Below, piece after piece: positions 1 to 6,025 of a stretch of 9,231 nt of DNA. Each line of letters begins with the position of its first letter. Positions within the stretch are counted from its first letter, which is position 1. Below the pieces are notes generated by a model, which was given only the letters and a program-made list of their open reading frames with translations, had not been told where the DNA came from and searched no databases. Source of the DNA: Bacteroidota bacterium (GTDB lineage Bacteria > Bacteroidota > Bacteroidia > UKL13-3); NCBI GenBank assembly GCA_010027395.1, contig RGVD01000101.1, positions 1 through 9,231 on the forward strand. The letters run 5' to 3'. A program made the translations under genes and the position numbers.

Positions 1-211
1 AATCGTATTTGTTGCAGGGATTAAATCAAGCAATGGAAAGGTCTTGTTTGATGTTTGTAAAGAACACAATGCAAACACATACTTTGTTAGCAGCAAAGAT
101 GAAATTCAAAAGAATTGGTTTAATGAAAATGAAAGTATAGGCATTTGTGGAGCTACCTCAACTCCTCAATGGCAAATGGAAGAAGTAAAAGAGGTCTTAT
201 TATCTTTATAA
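1..211 (+). CDS. ispH: 4-hydroxy-3-methylbut-2-enyl diphosphate reductase (IspH/LytB), C-terminal fragment
   Basis: The gene is cut by the left edge. The open frame runs from base 2 to a TAA at 209-211 and gives the last 69 residues. IspH is the cytosolic [4Fe-4S] enzyme that reduces HMBPP to IPP and DMAPP, the last step of the MEP pathway. The fragment matches the IspH C-terminal region. It begins with a beta-strand and the K-S-S-N-G-K stretch, whose Ser/Asn residues bind the substrate diphosphate in known IspH. It then has a Y-F-V segment, an E-I-Q-x-x-W segment and the motif G-I-C-G-A-T-S-T-P-Q-W, which corresponds to the family's G-x-T-A-G-A-S-x-P. The cluster cysteines cannot be checked except for those that would lie further upstream. 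The protein ends soon after this motif, without the longer tail of the E. coli enzyme. The next gene starts 8 nt downstream on the same strand, so the two are probably cotranscribed. The family call is secure from the motifs. Confidence 0.9.
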   Translation, partial: IVFVAGIKSSNGKVLFDVCKEHNANTYFVSSKDEIQKNWFNENESIGICGATSTPQWQMEEVKEVLLSL

Positions 212-219
212 AACAAATT

Positions 220-816
220 ATGAAAAGAAAATTATTAGCAGTTGCAGGTATCCTTTTAGCAGGACTTGCTATTATCAGTTTCAAAAGAGCCAGCAAAACC
301 ATAGTTGCAGATAATAGCAATGTGAATAAAACCAGTAGCAATGCTTTTTACAAACTAAGTATTAAGAGCCTTGATGGAAGTCGCACCATAAGCATGAGTG
401 AATTTAAAGGTAAAAAAGTGTTGTGTGTGAATGTGGCTAGTGAATGCGGTTATACTCCGCAATACCAAGACTTACAAAAATTGTACGATACCTATAAGGA
501 CAATCTAGTTATCATTGGATTTCCTTGCAACCAGTTTGGTTATCAAGAATCTGGTTCAGCTGAAGAAATTCAAACATTTTGCAAAAAGAATTATGGTGTA
601 ACATTTCTTTTAACCGAAAAGATAGATGTGAAAGGCAACAATCAACATCCGATTTATAAGTGGCTATGTAATAAAAGTGAAAACGACAAATCAGATGCAA
701 GCGTGAAATGGAATTTCAATAAATTTTTGATAGATGAAAATGGCACTTGGATAGCTTATTACCCGTCATCCGTGAAGCCTATGAGTGAAGAGATAGTTTC
801 GAAATTAAAGCCGTAA
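220..816 (+). CDS. Glutathione peroxidase family protein, Cys-type, N-terminal membrane anchor or signal peptide
   Basis: This is a thiol peroxidase of 198 aa that reduces hydroperoxides; bacterial Cys-type members usually use thioredoxin rather than glutathione. Residues 4-20 are a hydrophobic segment after M-K-R-K, so the enzyme is probably anchored in or exported across the inner membrane. No lipobox Cys is present. The catalytic domain starts near residue 43. The peroxidatic Cys76 lies in N-V-A-S-E-C-G-Y-T-P-Q-Y, Gln109 in F-P-C-N-Q-F-G-Y-Q-E, and Trp164/Asn165 in W-N-F-N-K-F-L, so the Cys/Gln/Trp/Asn tetrad is complete. Cys121 (I-Q-T-F-C) sits where two-cysteine members of the family carry the resolving Cys. 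I chose the ATG at 220 because the longer frame from 145 would overlap ispH by 67 nt and put junk before the signal-like helix. The gene follows ispH by 8 nt and its 3' end overlaps the convergent SGNH gene by 12 nt. Confidence 0.92.
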   Translation: MKRKLLAVAGILLAGLAIISFKRASKTIVADNSNVNKTSSNAFYKLSIKSLDGSRTISMSEFKGKKVLCVNVASECGYTPQYQDLQKLYDTYKDNLVIIGFPCNQFGYQESGSAEEIQTFCKKNYGVTFLLTEKIDVKGNNQHPIYKWLCNKSENDKSDASVKWNFNKFLIDENGTWIAYYPSSVKPMSEEIVSKLKP

Positions 817-1722
817 AATGTTTAAAGTTTCATAATTAAATATTTCAACTCCACTTTGATTCAAGTGCTCGTCATCATAAAAAAGACTTTTATCTGAAAA
901 TTGAGTAGAATCATTAAAGTTATAATACTCTGACAATAGTTTCATTTTTTTATCAAACGCTATATTGTTTGGATTAAAATGGTAAAAGTCTTTCGTAACA
1001 GGTGCCTGAATCAAAATGAGCCTGATTTTTTGAGATTTACACAAACTAACTATTTCATTAAACGACTCTTCTTGTTTTCTATTTATTTCATTACATACAC
1101 GATCTCTTTGAACATGGTAGAATTTAGGACTTTTCTTTTCTACATAGCCCCCAGGAATATAAATATCCTCTGATGTATTTAATAATTGTTGAAATCCTAT
1201 ATTCCTATTAAATATATCTCTGTAAAAACCATAAATAAGTGTATTGTATATTTTAATATGGTTTTGCGATAGAGCCATTTCAATGATTGATAAGTCATTT
1301 TTATCATTTGCAATAACATCTAAAGTAGATTCAACGCCATCTGAAACAAAATTATCCCAATTTACTTCGAGGATAATTATCTTAGGTTTCAATTGATTAA
1401 AATATTTTTTTAGAAGGTAATTAGATTGAATTGGTGTTTGTGAACTTGATCCAAGATTAAATGTTTTGTATCCAAATTTATTAAATATTCGGGTGTCAAA
1501 TCCACGGTATGCATGAGAAGAGCCAAGTACTAATAGATCTATTTTTTTTTGAGCCTTTATTTCACTCAACCTTACGAACATATGGCCATATGAACCTATT
1601 CTGTAGTTCAGGTTGGTTTTAAACAAATCATTCGCAAACTCGCCAAACAAACAAACAATAAAAATGTAAAGAGCAATTGCTATTGGCATAAAACACATTA
1701 GTGACAATAAAAATCTTTTCAT
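805..1722 (-). CDS. SGNH/GDSL-type hydrolase (DltD/AlgJ-like partner of the MBOAT acyltransferase)
   Basis: A protein of 305 aa with one N-terminal membrane helix (about residues 4-25), so the rest should face the periplasm. SGNH block I is L-V-L-G-S-S-H-A-Y-R-G-F-D with the likely nucleophile Ser69. Block II may be N-L-G-S-S-S (90-94), with a block III-like E-V-N-W-D-N-F at 119-125. The Asp/His pair is D-D-E-H-L-N-Q-S-G with Asp283 and His286. Proteins of this type sit beside MBOAT acyltransferases and move acyl groups onto an exported polymer (families DltB/DltD, AlgI/AlgJ/AlgX, PatA/PatB). That role is inferred here from motifs and position. I chose the ATG at 1722 because the helix follows immediately. 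The longer frame from 1794 would overlap the MBOAT gene and add 24 unlikely residues. It lies 13 nt after the MBOAT stop and is surely cotranscribed with it. The polymer acted on cannot be read from the sequence. Confidence 0.85.
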   Translation of the reverse strand: MKRFLLSLMCFMPIAIALYIFIVCLFGEFANDLFKTNLNYRIGSYGHMFVRLSEIKAQKKIDLLVLGSSHAYRGFDTRIFNKFGYKTFNLGSSSQTPIQSNYLLKKYFNQLKPKIIILEVNWDNFVSDGVESTLDVIANDKNDLSIIEMALSQNHIKIYNTLIYGFYRDIFNRNIGFQQLLNTSEDIYIPGGYVEKKSPKFYHVQRDRVCNEINRKQEESFNEIVSLCKSQKIRLILIQAPVTKDFYHFNPNNIAFDKKMKLLSEYYNFNDSTQFSDKSLFYDDEHLNQSGVEIFNYETLNILRL

Positions 1723-1735
1723 ATTTCGCTTATTG

Positions 1736-3034
1736 TTAAAATTGAAAATAAATAAATGGCGTTTCCTCAGTGCGCATAAACATGCCAATTGCAAACAATA
1801 ATAACGAGTATATTAACCATCTGAAACATCGATTTTTTATTCTTGAAAACCCACTAAAAACATGTTCATGATCTTTATTAAACCATTCAACAAGTAACAT
1901 AAATATTATAAGAATAAAGGGGAGGATAGCTCGACTTAAAGAATCAAAATTAGGTGCATTAAACAGCGAATTGTTAGCAATTTTACCTATGTAGTCAATT
2001 GCATTTGAAACACTACTAGATCGAAAAAAAATCCATGCAAAGGTGGTTAAGAAAAATGTAAAAAGTATAGAGCCAAATTCAACTATACCAAGCAATAATT
2101 TACCATTTATTTTGACTTCAAAGCGTTTATCTTGTTTGGATTTTAAAATAGAAGGAATAATAAAAATGGCATTTAAAAGGCCCCAAATTACAAAAGTCCA
2201 ATTCGCACCATGCCACAAACCACTTAATAAAAAAATGACTAAAATGTTTCTAATCTTAATCAAATAGTGGCCTTTGCTTCCACCTAAAGGAATATATAAA
2301 TAGTCTTTAAACCATGATGATAAAGAAATATGCCAGCGCCTCCAAAATTCAGCAATGTTCTTAGAGAAATAAGGGTAGTTGAAATTGCGAAATAATTGAA
2401 TACCGAAAAGCTTAGCGGTTCCTAATGCAATATCTGAATAGCCAGAAAAATCACCGTATATTTGAAATGCAAAAAAAATGGCTCCAATAACATGAGAAAT
2501 TCCATTGTATTGAGATGAGTTATTAAAAATCATATCGGCAAAAAAGGCACATTGATCAGCTATCACAATTTTTTTAAAAACCCCCCAAAGTATTTGCCTC
2601 AATCCGTCAACAGCAAATTCATAATTAAAAATTCTTGGCTGTTTTAATTGTGGTAAAAGATGCGTTGCCCTCTCGATTGGTCCAGCAACTAGCAAAGGAA
2701 AAAAGGTAACGAACAAAGCATAATCTACAAAATTTTTTTCTGGTTCAATTTTTTGATTGTATATGTCAATTAAGTATGATAATCCATGAAAAGTATAAAA
2801 TGAAATACCGATTGGTAGCAAAATATTCAAATGATTTAAATTCAAATGCAACCCCAATTTAGTCATTGAATATACCAAAGTATCAGCAAAAAAATTATAG
2901 TACTTGAAGAAACACAAAAAACCGATATTCAAAATTATACTAAAATAAAACCACCAATTTCGCGTACGTTGATTCTTGGAATTGGAAACCTTAATACCTG
3001 ATATGTAATCAATAATGGTTGAGAAAACTAACAA
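1736..3034 (-). CDS. MBOAT family O-acyltransferase (AlgI/DltB-like), 5' end uncertain
   Basis: A polytopic inner-membrane acyltransferase that hands an acyl group, often acetyl, across the membrane for O-acylation of an extracytoplasmic polymer. From the TTG at 3034 it has 432 aa. Family signatures in order are: F-F-P-L-L-V-A-G-P-I-E-R near residue 111, Q-I-Y-G-D-F-S-G-Y-S-D-I-A at 191-203, N-F-N-Y-P-Y-F at 217-223, E-F-W-R-R-W-H-I-S-L with His235, Y-I-P-L-G-G at 247-252, and S-G-L-W-H-G-A-N-W with the presumed catalytic His275. The C-terminus F-I-Y-F-Q-F is typical. Full-length relatives are usually near 470-480 aa. The missing part is present in the same frame upstream (3035-3172) but without an ATG, GTG or TTG. 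The listed start therefore marks the first usable start codon and is probably not the native N-terminus. The catalytic core is intact. The SGNH hydrolase gene follows by 13 nt. Confidence 0.88.
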   Translation of the reverse strand: MLVFSTIIDYISGIKVSNSKNQRTRNWWFYFSIILNIGFLCFFKYYNFFADTLVYSMTKLGLHLNLNHLNILLPIGISFYTFHGLSYLIDIYNQKIEPEKNFVDYALFVTFFPLLVAGPIERATHLLPQLKQPRIFNYEFAVDGLRQILWGVFKKIVIADQCAFFADMIFNNSSQYNGISHVIGAIFFAFQIYGDFSGYSDIALGTAKLFGIQLFRNFNYPYFSKNIAEFWRRWHISLSSWFKDYLYIPLGGSKGHYLIKIRNILVIFLLSGLWHGANWTFVIWGLLNAIFIIPSILKSKQDKRFEVKINGKLLLGIVEFGSILFTFFLTTFAWIFFRSSSVSNAIDYIGKIANNSLFNAPNFDSLSRAILPFILIIFMLLVEWFNKDHEHVFSGFSRIKNRCFRWLIYSLLLFAIGMFMRTEETPFIYFQF

Positions 3035-3172
3035 AAAGAGAAAGCGCCAATCCCAAAATGCATAAAAAAAATAACTTAAAATTAGAAGAATAGAATTTGA
3101 TAGATATCTAAATTTATAGAAAGATAGCCAATAAAGCGAAAAAGCAATTGGTAGCGCATCATTTCTATAAAC
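3035..3172 (-). other. In-frame MBOAT N-terminal coding sequence lacking a start codon (probable frameshift)
   Basis: Reading the - strand in the MBOAT frame upstream of TTG-3034 gives 46 further codons before a TGA at 3173-3175. They contain A-L-P-I-A-F-S-L-Y-W and S-Y-F-F-Y-A-F-W-D-W-R-F, both clearly like the conserved first two segments of AlgI/DltB-type proteins. None of the 46 codons is ATG, GTG or TTG. Two tandem ATGs (starting at 3162 and 3159) lie just before this segment but are out of frame. One extra base after them would join ATG-ATn directly to A-L-P-I. A sequencing or assembly indel, a real frameshift, or a rare near-cognate start would each explain this. Confidence 0.75.
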
Positions 3173-3196
3173 TCAATAATCAACAATAAAAGAAAC

Positions 3197-3204
3197 CAAA
3201 AGTA
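3197..3204 (-). promoter_or_regulatory. Candidate -7 promoter box (TACTTTTG) for the MBOAT/SGNH unit
   Basis: On the - strand this reads TACTTTTG, an exact match to the Bacteroidota -7 consensus TAnnTTTG. It lies just upstream of where the MBOAT coding sequence should begin and would start transcription near 3190, giving a short leader. I see no good TTTG -33 box about 19 nt upstream, and the DNA is A/T-rich, so a chance match is possible. Confidence 0.4.
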
Positions 3205-3238
3205 AACATAACAATGAAAATATTATGTATTGTTAAAC

Positions 3239-3289
3239 CTTTGTTTTAAATTTTATTCTGTGTTTTATTGGTTCAGAATTTAAACAAAG
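3239..3289. repeat. Imperfect inverted repeat / stem-loop between the carotenoid operon and the MBOAT gene
   Basis: The left arm at 3239-3260 and the right arm at 3274-3289 can pair over about 16 bp: 8 outer bp, a 1-nt bulge, 5 bp, a bulge of about 5 nt, then 3 bp. The loop is 13 nt. The outer ends are CTTTGTTT and AAACAAAG. It begins 38 nt after the lycopene cyclase stop on the - strand and 35 nt upstream of the candidate MBOAT promoter. It could end or stabilise the carotenoid transcript or bind a regulator. No run of U follows the stem, so a standard intrinsic terminator is not well supported. Confidence 0.45.
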
Positions 3290-3312
3290 TAGATTTATGT
3301 GTAATTCATTTT

Positions 3313-3332
3313 AAATAATTGATGAATTATTT
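3313..3332. repeat. Short A/T-only hairpin overlapping the lycopene cyclase stop codon
   Basis: AAATAATT, a GATG loop and AATTATTT form a perfect 8-bp inverted repeat across the cyclase stop at 3327-3329. On the + strand a run of T follows. On the - strand, which is the transcribed direction here, the arm ends in UUU but then continues AAAA. An all-A/T stem is weak, so I give it little weight as a terminator. Confidence 0.25.
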
Positions 3333-4016
3333 TTTAGATTTATACTCCAATATGGCCTCCATAATGCTAATAGGTATAAGCAAACAGGTCAAGGCATATA
3401 TACTATCCTCTACAGGTATGGTAACAATTCTTAATCCAATAATATCATGACTGTTGTATATTACCACTGGATTTGGGGTAGCCATGCCGGTAAGTATTCC
3501 GTTAACAATAAAAAAAGGAATCAAATGAATAAAATAGGCCACCCAAAAATAGGACATGTAAGGTTTATTCAAATAATAAGTGTGTATCAAAAGCAATATT
3601 AGGGCAATGATACTATTCACCAAAGTGTAAGTTTTATCGGAATAAAAAATAATAGCAAACAAACTAACAAGGATAAAAAAGTACTGGATGAATTTCTGAA
3701 ATGGTTTAATAAAATCAACCTTGATATAGGTCTTGATACACGCATAAATAAACACACTGGCATAAGGTACAACAAAGAAGAATGACCATTCTTCAATGGG
3801 TAAATCATATAGCCTAAATAACCAAACATAATCATTATTAAAACTCCAAATACCTTGGCGAGTGAACCATGCATCCCACAGAATAAATAATACTGCATTA
3901 AAGAATATACCAGCAAAAAGGGGCAGCCAAAGTTTATAAAAAGCTACCTTTTTGTCGAAGCTCAGTAAAAATGGACCTGCAAAGGAAATCAGCATTAAGC
4001 TCGCATATAGGCTCAT
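3327..4016 (-). CDS. Lycopene beta-cyclase, CrtYc/CrtYd-type two-domain membrane protein
   Basis: A 229-aa membrane protein with about six or seven hydrophobic helices. It carries two copies of the lycopene cyclase domain known from heterodimeric CrtYc/CrtYd of Actinobacteria and the fused forms of Bacteroidota. In the first half are W-D-A-W near residue 47, G-I-W-S-F-N-N-D-Y at 55-63 and the signature L-P-I-E-E-W-S-F-F-F at 72-81. In the second half are a weaker repeat of the pattern and I-P-V-E-D-S-I-Y-A-L at 200-209. The acidic P-x-E-E/D motifs are the conserved polar residues of this family. The reaction closes one or both psi-ends of lycopene, or a related carotene, into beta-rings in the membrane. 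The ATG at 4016 overlaps the crtZ stop in ATGA, so the two are probably translationally coupled. It is the last gene of the purE-led operon. Whether it makes one ring or two cannot be read from the sequence. Confidence 0.88.
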   Translation of the reverse strand: MSLYASLMLISFAGPFLLSFDKKVAFYKLWLPLFAGIFFNAVLFILWDAWFTRQGIWSFNNDYVWLFRLYDLPIEEWSFFFVVPYASVFIYACIKTYIKVDFIKPFQKFIQYFFILVSLFAIIFYSDKTYTLVNSIIALILLLIHTYYLNKPYMSYFWVAYFIHLIPFFIVNGILTGMATPNPVVIYNSHDIIGLRIVTIPVEDSIYALTCLLIPISIMEAILEYKSKK

Positions 4017-4471
4017 TCAATTATTTTCTTTGTATCGTGTTTGAAATATCTGAAAGGTACAATCAACATTCCAAAATTCTCTCCTTCTTCTTTACCTAAA
4101 TGTTTGTGGTGAATTTTGTGTGCCCTGCGAATCCCCAAAATGTATTTGTTATTCCAGTTTCTAAACAATTTAAATCTTTGGTGAATGACAATTTCATGAA
4201 TGAAAAAATAGGCCATTCCATATAATGAAATACCGATGCCTATATAAAGTCTGAAATCATTAAACATCAAACCGGTGATATAGCAATATGCACTAGGCAC
4301 AGCAAAAATAAGGAAGAAACTATCGTTCTTTTCAAAAAAACCAGGCTCTGTTTGATGGTGATCTTTGTGAAGATACCATAAAATGCCATGCATCACAAAC
4401 TTGTGAGTAAACCATGCCACAAATTCCATTAGAACAAAAGTGAAAAGTACGATTATTATGTTAATTAGCAT
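4013..4471 (-). CDS. crtZ: Beta-carotene 3-hydroxylase (CrtZ-type, fatty acid hydroxylase superfamily)
   Basis: A 152-aa membrane di-iron hydroxylase that adds 3-OH to beta-ionone rings. All histidine boxes are present: H-K-F-V-M-H-G (His23, His28), H-K-D-H-H (His35, His38, His39), H-E-I-V-I-H-Q-R (His92, His97) and H-K-I-H-H-K-H (His118, His121, His122). Hydrophobic segments lie at about 2-20, 52-70 and 74-92. I chose the ATG at 4471 because M-L-I-N-I-I-I begins the first helix as in CrtZ proteins, and it leaves a 20-nt gap to the preceding gene. The longer frame from 4552 would overlap that gene by 61 nt and add a sequence with no family likeness. The stop TGA overlaps the cyclase ATG by 4 nt. 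With the cyclase next door, the substrate is very likely the ring that enzyme makes. Confidence 0.93.
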   Translation of the reverse strand: MLINIIIVLFTFVLMEFVAWFTHKFVMHGILWYLHKDHHQTEPGFFEKNDSFFLIFAVPSAYCYITGLMFNDFRLYIGIGISLYGMAYFFIHEIVIHQRFKLFRNWNNKYILGIRRAHKIHHKHLGKEEGENFGMLIVPFRYFKHDTKKIIE

Positions 4472-4491
4472 AGTAGAAAAAACAATTGATT

Positions 4492-5169
4492 TTAAAAATA
4501 GTTTGCCAAGTTTAGCCCTATAAAAAATAAAAGTTGAAACATAAAAAGCCATTTAGCAATTGGATTGCTGCTTGGCAGTTTTAGCTTTTGGTAAAAAAAC
4601 ACAAAACAAAAGGAAAAGATAAACCAAGCCGTGTAATTTTGTATGGGAGGAACTTGGTTTTTCCAATACCAAAAATCCAGTTGAGGAGCCAATTGCTCGA
4701 TAAAAAAATCAATGAAAACCATCAGAAAAGCTGACAGAGCAATCAATGAATATTCAAGCATTTTTTCATTTTCAGGCTTCCACTTTTCTAACATTTTTGT
4801 TGCCACATGGTAGGCGCAATAACATAGCATAATCCAGTTTATGCCAATAATAACTGGCACATCATTCAATTTATATCCAAGGTTATTGCCATAAATGTAC
4901 TCGCCAAATATTCTGCCTGTTTTTACACCGAACATCTCAAGGACATAACCCGCTTGAAAAACCCCAACCATCCATAACCAAAAATAAAAATTTTTACCTT
5001 TATGGAAGGCAAAAAGAACGATTGAACTAACAAGCAGATTGAGCCAACTCAATTGAATAATATTGGGATTAAAACTTAGCGAGCCCATTAATCCTACCAT
5101 GTAAATGATGGCTAAAAAAATGATAGCTATCCTTACTTTCCTGTCTTGGGTTATTATAATACTTGCCAC
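4492..5169 (-). CDS. Carotenoid biosynthesis protein, DUF422/CruF-like (probable carotenoid 1,2-hydratase)
   Basis: A 225-aa protein with about seven hydrophobic helices. It has the hallmarks of the Caroten_synth (DUF422) family: E-M-F-G-V-K-T-G-R-I-F-G-E-Y-I-Y at 78-93, L-G-Y-K at 97-100, then P-V-I-I-G-I-N-W at 105-112. In the second half are D-F-F-I-E-Q-L-A-P-Q-L at 154-164, F-W-Y-W at 166-169 and P-P-I-Q-N-Y-x-A-W-F at 174-183. Characterised members (CruF, and the bacterioruberin hydratase of archaea) add water across the terminal C1-C2 double bond of psi-ends to give 1-hydroxy carotenoids. That role here is inferred from family and from the crtZ and cyclase genes alongside. The start is GTG at 5169, sharing one base with the purE stop (TAGTG), which favours this start over an internal ATG at residue 24. 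The precise reaction and end-group preference remain unproven. Confidence 0.8.
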   Translation of the reverse strand: MASIIITQDRKVRIAIIFLAIIYMVGLMGSLSFNPNIIQLSWLNLLVSSIVLFAFHKGKNFYFWLWMVGVFQAGYVLEMFGVKTGRIFGEYIYGNNLGYKLNDVPVIIGINWIMLCYCAYHVATKMLEKWKPENEKMLEYSLIALSAFLMVFIDFFIEQLAPQLDFWYWKNQVPPIQNYTAWFIFSFCFVFFYQKLKLPSSNPIAKWLFMFQLLFFIGLNLANYF

Positions 5170-5693
5170 TAGTATTCGTTTCTAAAGCCAATTGACGAAC
5201 GACCTTTTTCAACTATCTGTGCTTTTTTCTCAACTTCAGCTTTCAGTTTGTCTTTATACTCTTGTAACTTTTTTGATAGTTCTTCGTCACTCGTAGCAAG
5301 AATTTGTAATGCCAAAAGACCAGCATTTTTTGCATTGTTTATTGCCACTGTAGCCACGGGTACACCACCTGGCATTTGTACAATTGACAATAGAGAATCT
5401 AAGCCATCCATGGTTTTAAGTTTCACAGGCACCCCAATAACTGGCAGCACAGTTATTGATGCCACCATTCCAGGTAAATGAGCAGCCCCACCTGCACCTG
5501 CTATAATCACTTTCAAACCACGATCTTTGGCCGTTTTGGCATATTCAAACATACGTTCAGGGGTGCGATGTGCCGAAACTACTGTTATTTCATAATCCAC
5601 TTTAAACTCCTCAAGCACATTTGCCGCTTCCTTCATAATTTCTAAATCGCTGTCTGAGCCCATTATGATTCCTATGTTTTTCATGCCATTCAT
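5169..5693 (-). CDS. purE: N5-carboxyaminoimidazole ribonucleotide mutase (PurE, class I)
   Basis: A cytosolic enzyme of de novo purine synthesis that converts N5-CAIR to CAIR. The 174 aa contain every class I signature: I-I-M-G-S-D-S-D at 9-16, S-A-H-R-T-P at 40-45 with the catalytic His42, A-G-A-G-G-A-A-H-L-P-G-M at 65-76, G-V-P-V at 87-90, G-L-D-S-L-L-S-I-V-Q-M-P at 97-108 and A-I-N-N-A-K-N-A-G-L-L-A at 117-128. The charged helix at 134-162 is a normal C-terminal tail. Two starts are possible, ATG 5693 and ATG 5684; the second gives the more usual M-K-N-I-G-I-I. No purK lies beside it in this window. Instead it is the first gene of an operon with three carotenoid genes, and its TAG shares a base with the next gene's GTG. 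The family call is secure. Confidence 0.97.
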   Translation of the reverse strand: MNGMKNIGIIMGSDSDLEIMKEAANVLEEFKVDYEITVVSAHRTPERMFEYAKTAKDRGLKVIIAGAGGAAHLPGMVASITVLPVIGVPVKLKTMDGLDSLLSIVQMPGGVPVATVAINNAKNAGLLALQILATSDEELSKKLQEYKDKLKAEVEKKAQIVEKGRSSIGFRNEY

Positions 5694-6025
5694 GTTATTT
5701 GTGTATGCAAATTAAGAATGTATTTGCCACAAATGGAAGGTAAAAATTGTCACCTATGGTTATTTGGCAGTATTTGTGCAGGAACTTATTCAATTTTAGA
5801 CCGGAAGGATGGTAAATTTTTGGTTAGATTTACTTTCAAATAACAATAAGCCATCCCTAAAATCGTTGCTTGAAGAAAGTAAAAATACCATCAACTTTAA
5901 AATTTAATTCGCTAAGAACTTTGATTTTATATGGATGTTTAAAAATTGAGGAGAGATTTGGGATCACAAATGGTGGTATTATGATTTAGAATAAAGTAAT
6001 TTGAATAAACAATATTTTTGAGCGT
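5694..6025. other. Divergent intergenic region between purE and the TPR gene
   Basis: A 332-nt gap that must hold promoters for both flanking, oppositely oriented genes. On the - strand upstream of purE, TTAATTTG at about 5707-5714 is one base off the TAnnTTTG box. On the + strand a TATTTTTG at 6013-6020 matches, but it is so close to the ATG at 6026 that it would give a leaderless message, so I do not rely on it. Two overlapping short + strand ORFs occur: 5718-5843 (41 aa) and 5809-5907 (32 aa, Lys/Ser/Leu-rich). Neither resembles a family I recognise. No tRNA-like or strong hairpin structure was seen. Confidence 0.5.

Noticed and set aside
153..341. 62-aa ORF on the - strand opposite ispH and the peroxidase
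   Set aside because: Lies antisense to two well-supported genes and shows no family features; its hydrophobicity comes from the complementary signal segment.
979..1173. 64-aa + strand ORF inside the SGNH gene
   Set aside because: Antisense shadow of a gene with clear catalytic motifs; no start context and no recognisable motif.
3617..3916. 99-aa - strand ORF inside the lycopene cyclase
   Set aside because: Another frame of a membrane-protein gene, so it looks hydrophobic by composition only; the cyclase frame has the conserved motifs.
4472..4552. N-terminal extension of crtZ by 27 residues from the start at 4552
   Set aside because: It would overlap the hydratase gene by 61 nt and shows no CrtZ likeness; the ATG at 4471 fits the family.
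6013..6020. TATTTTTG as promoter of the TPR gene
   Set aside because: Exact consensus match, but only 5 nt before the ATG; the transcript would start at or inside the start codon, and T-rich matches are common here.
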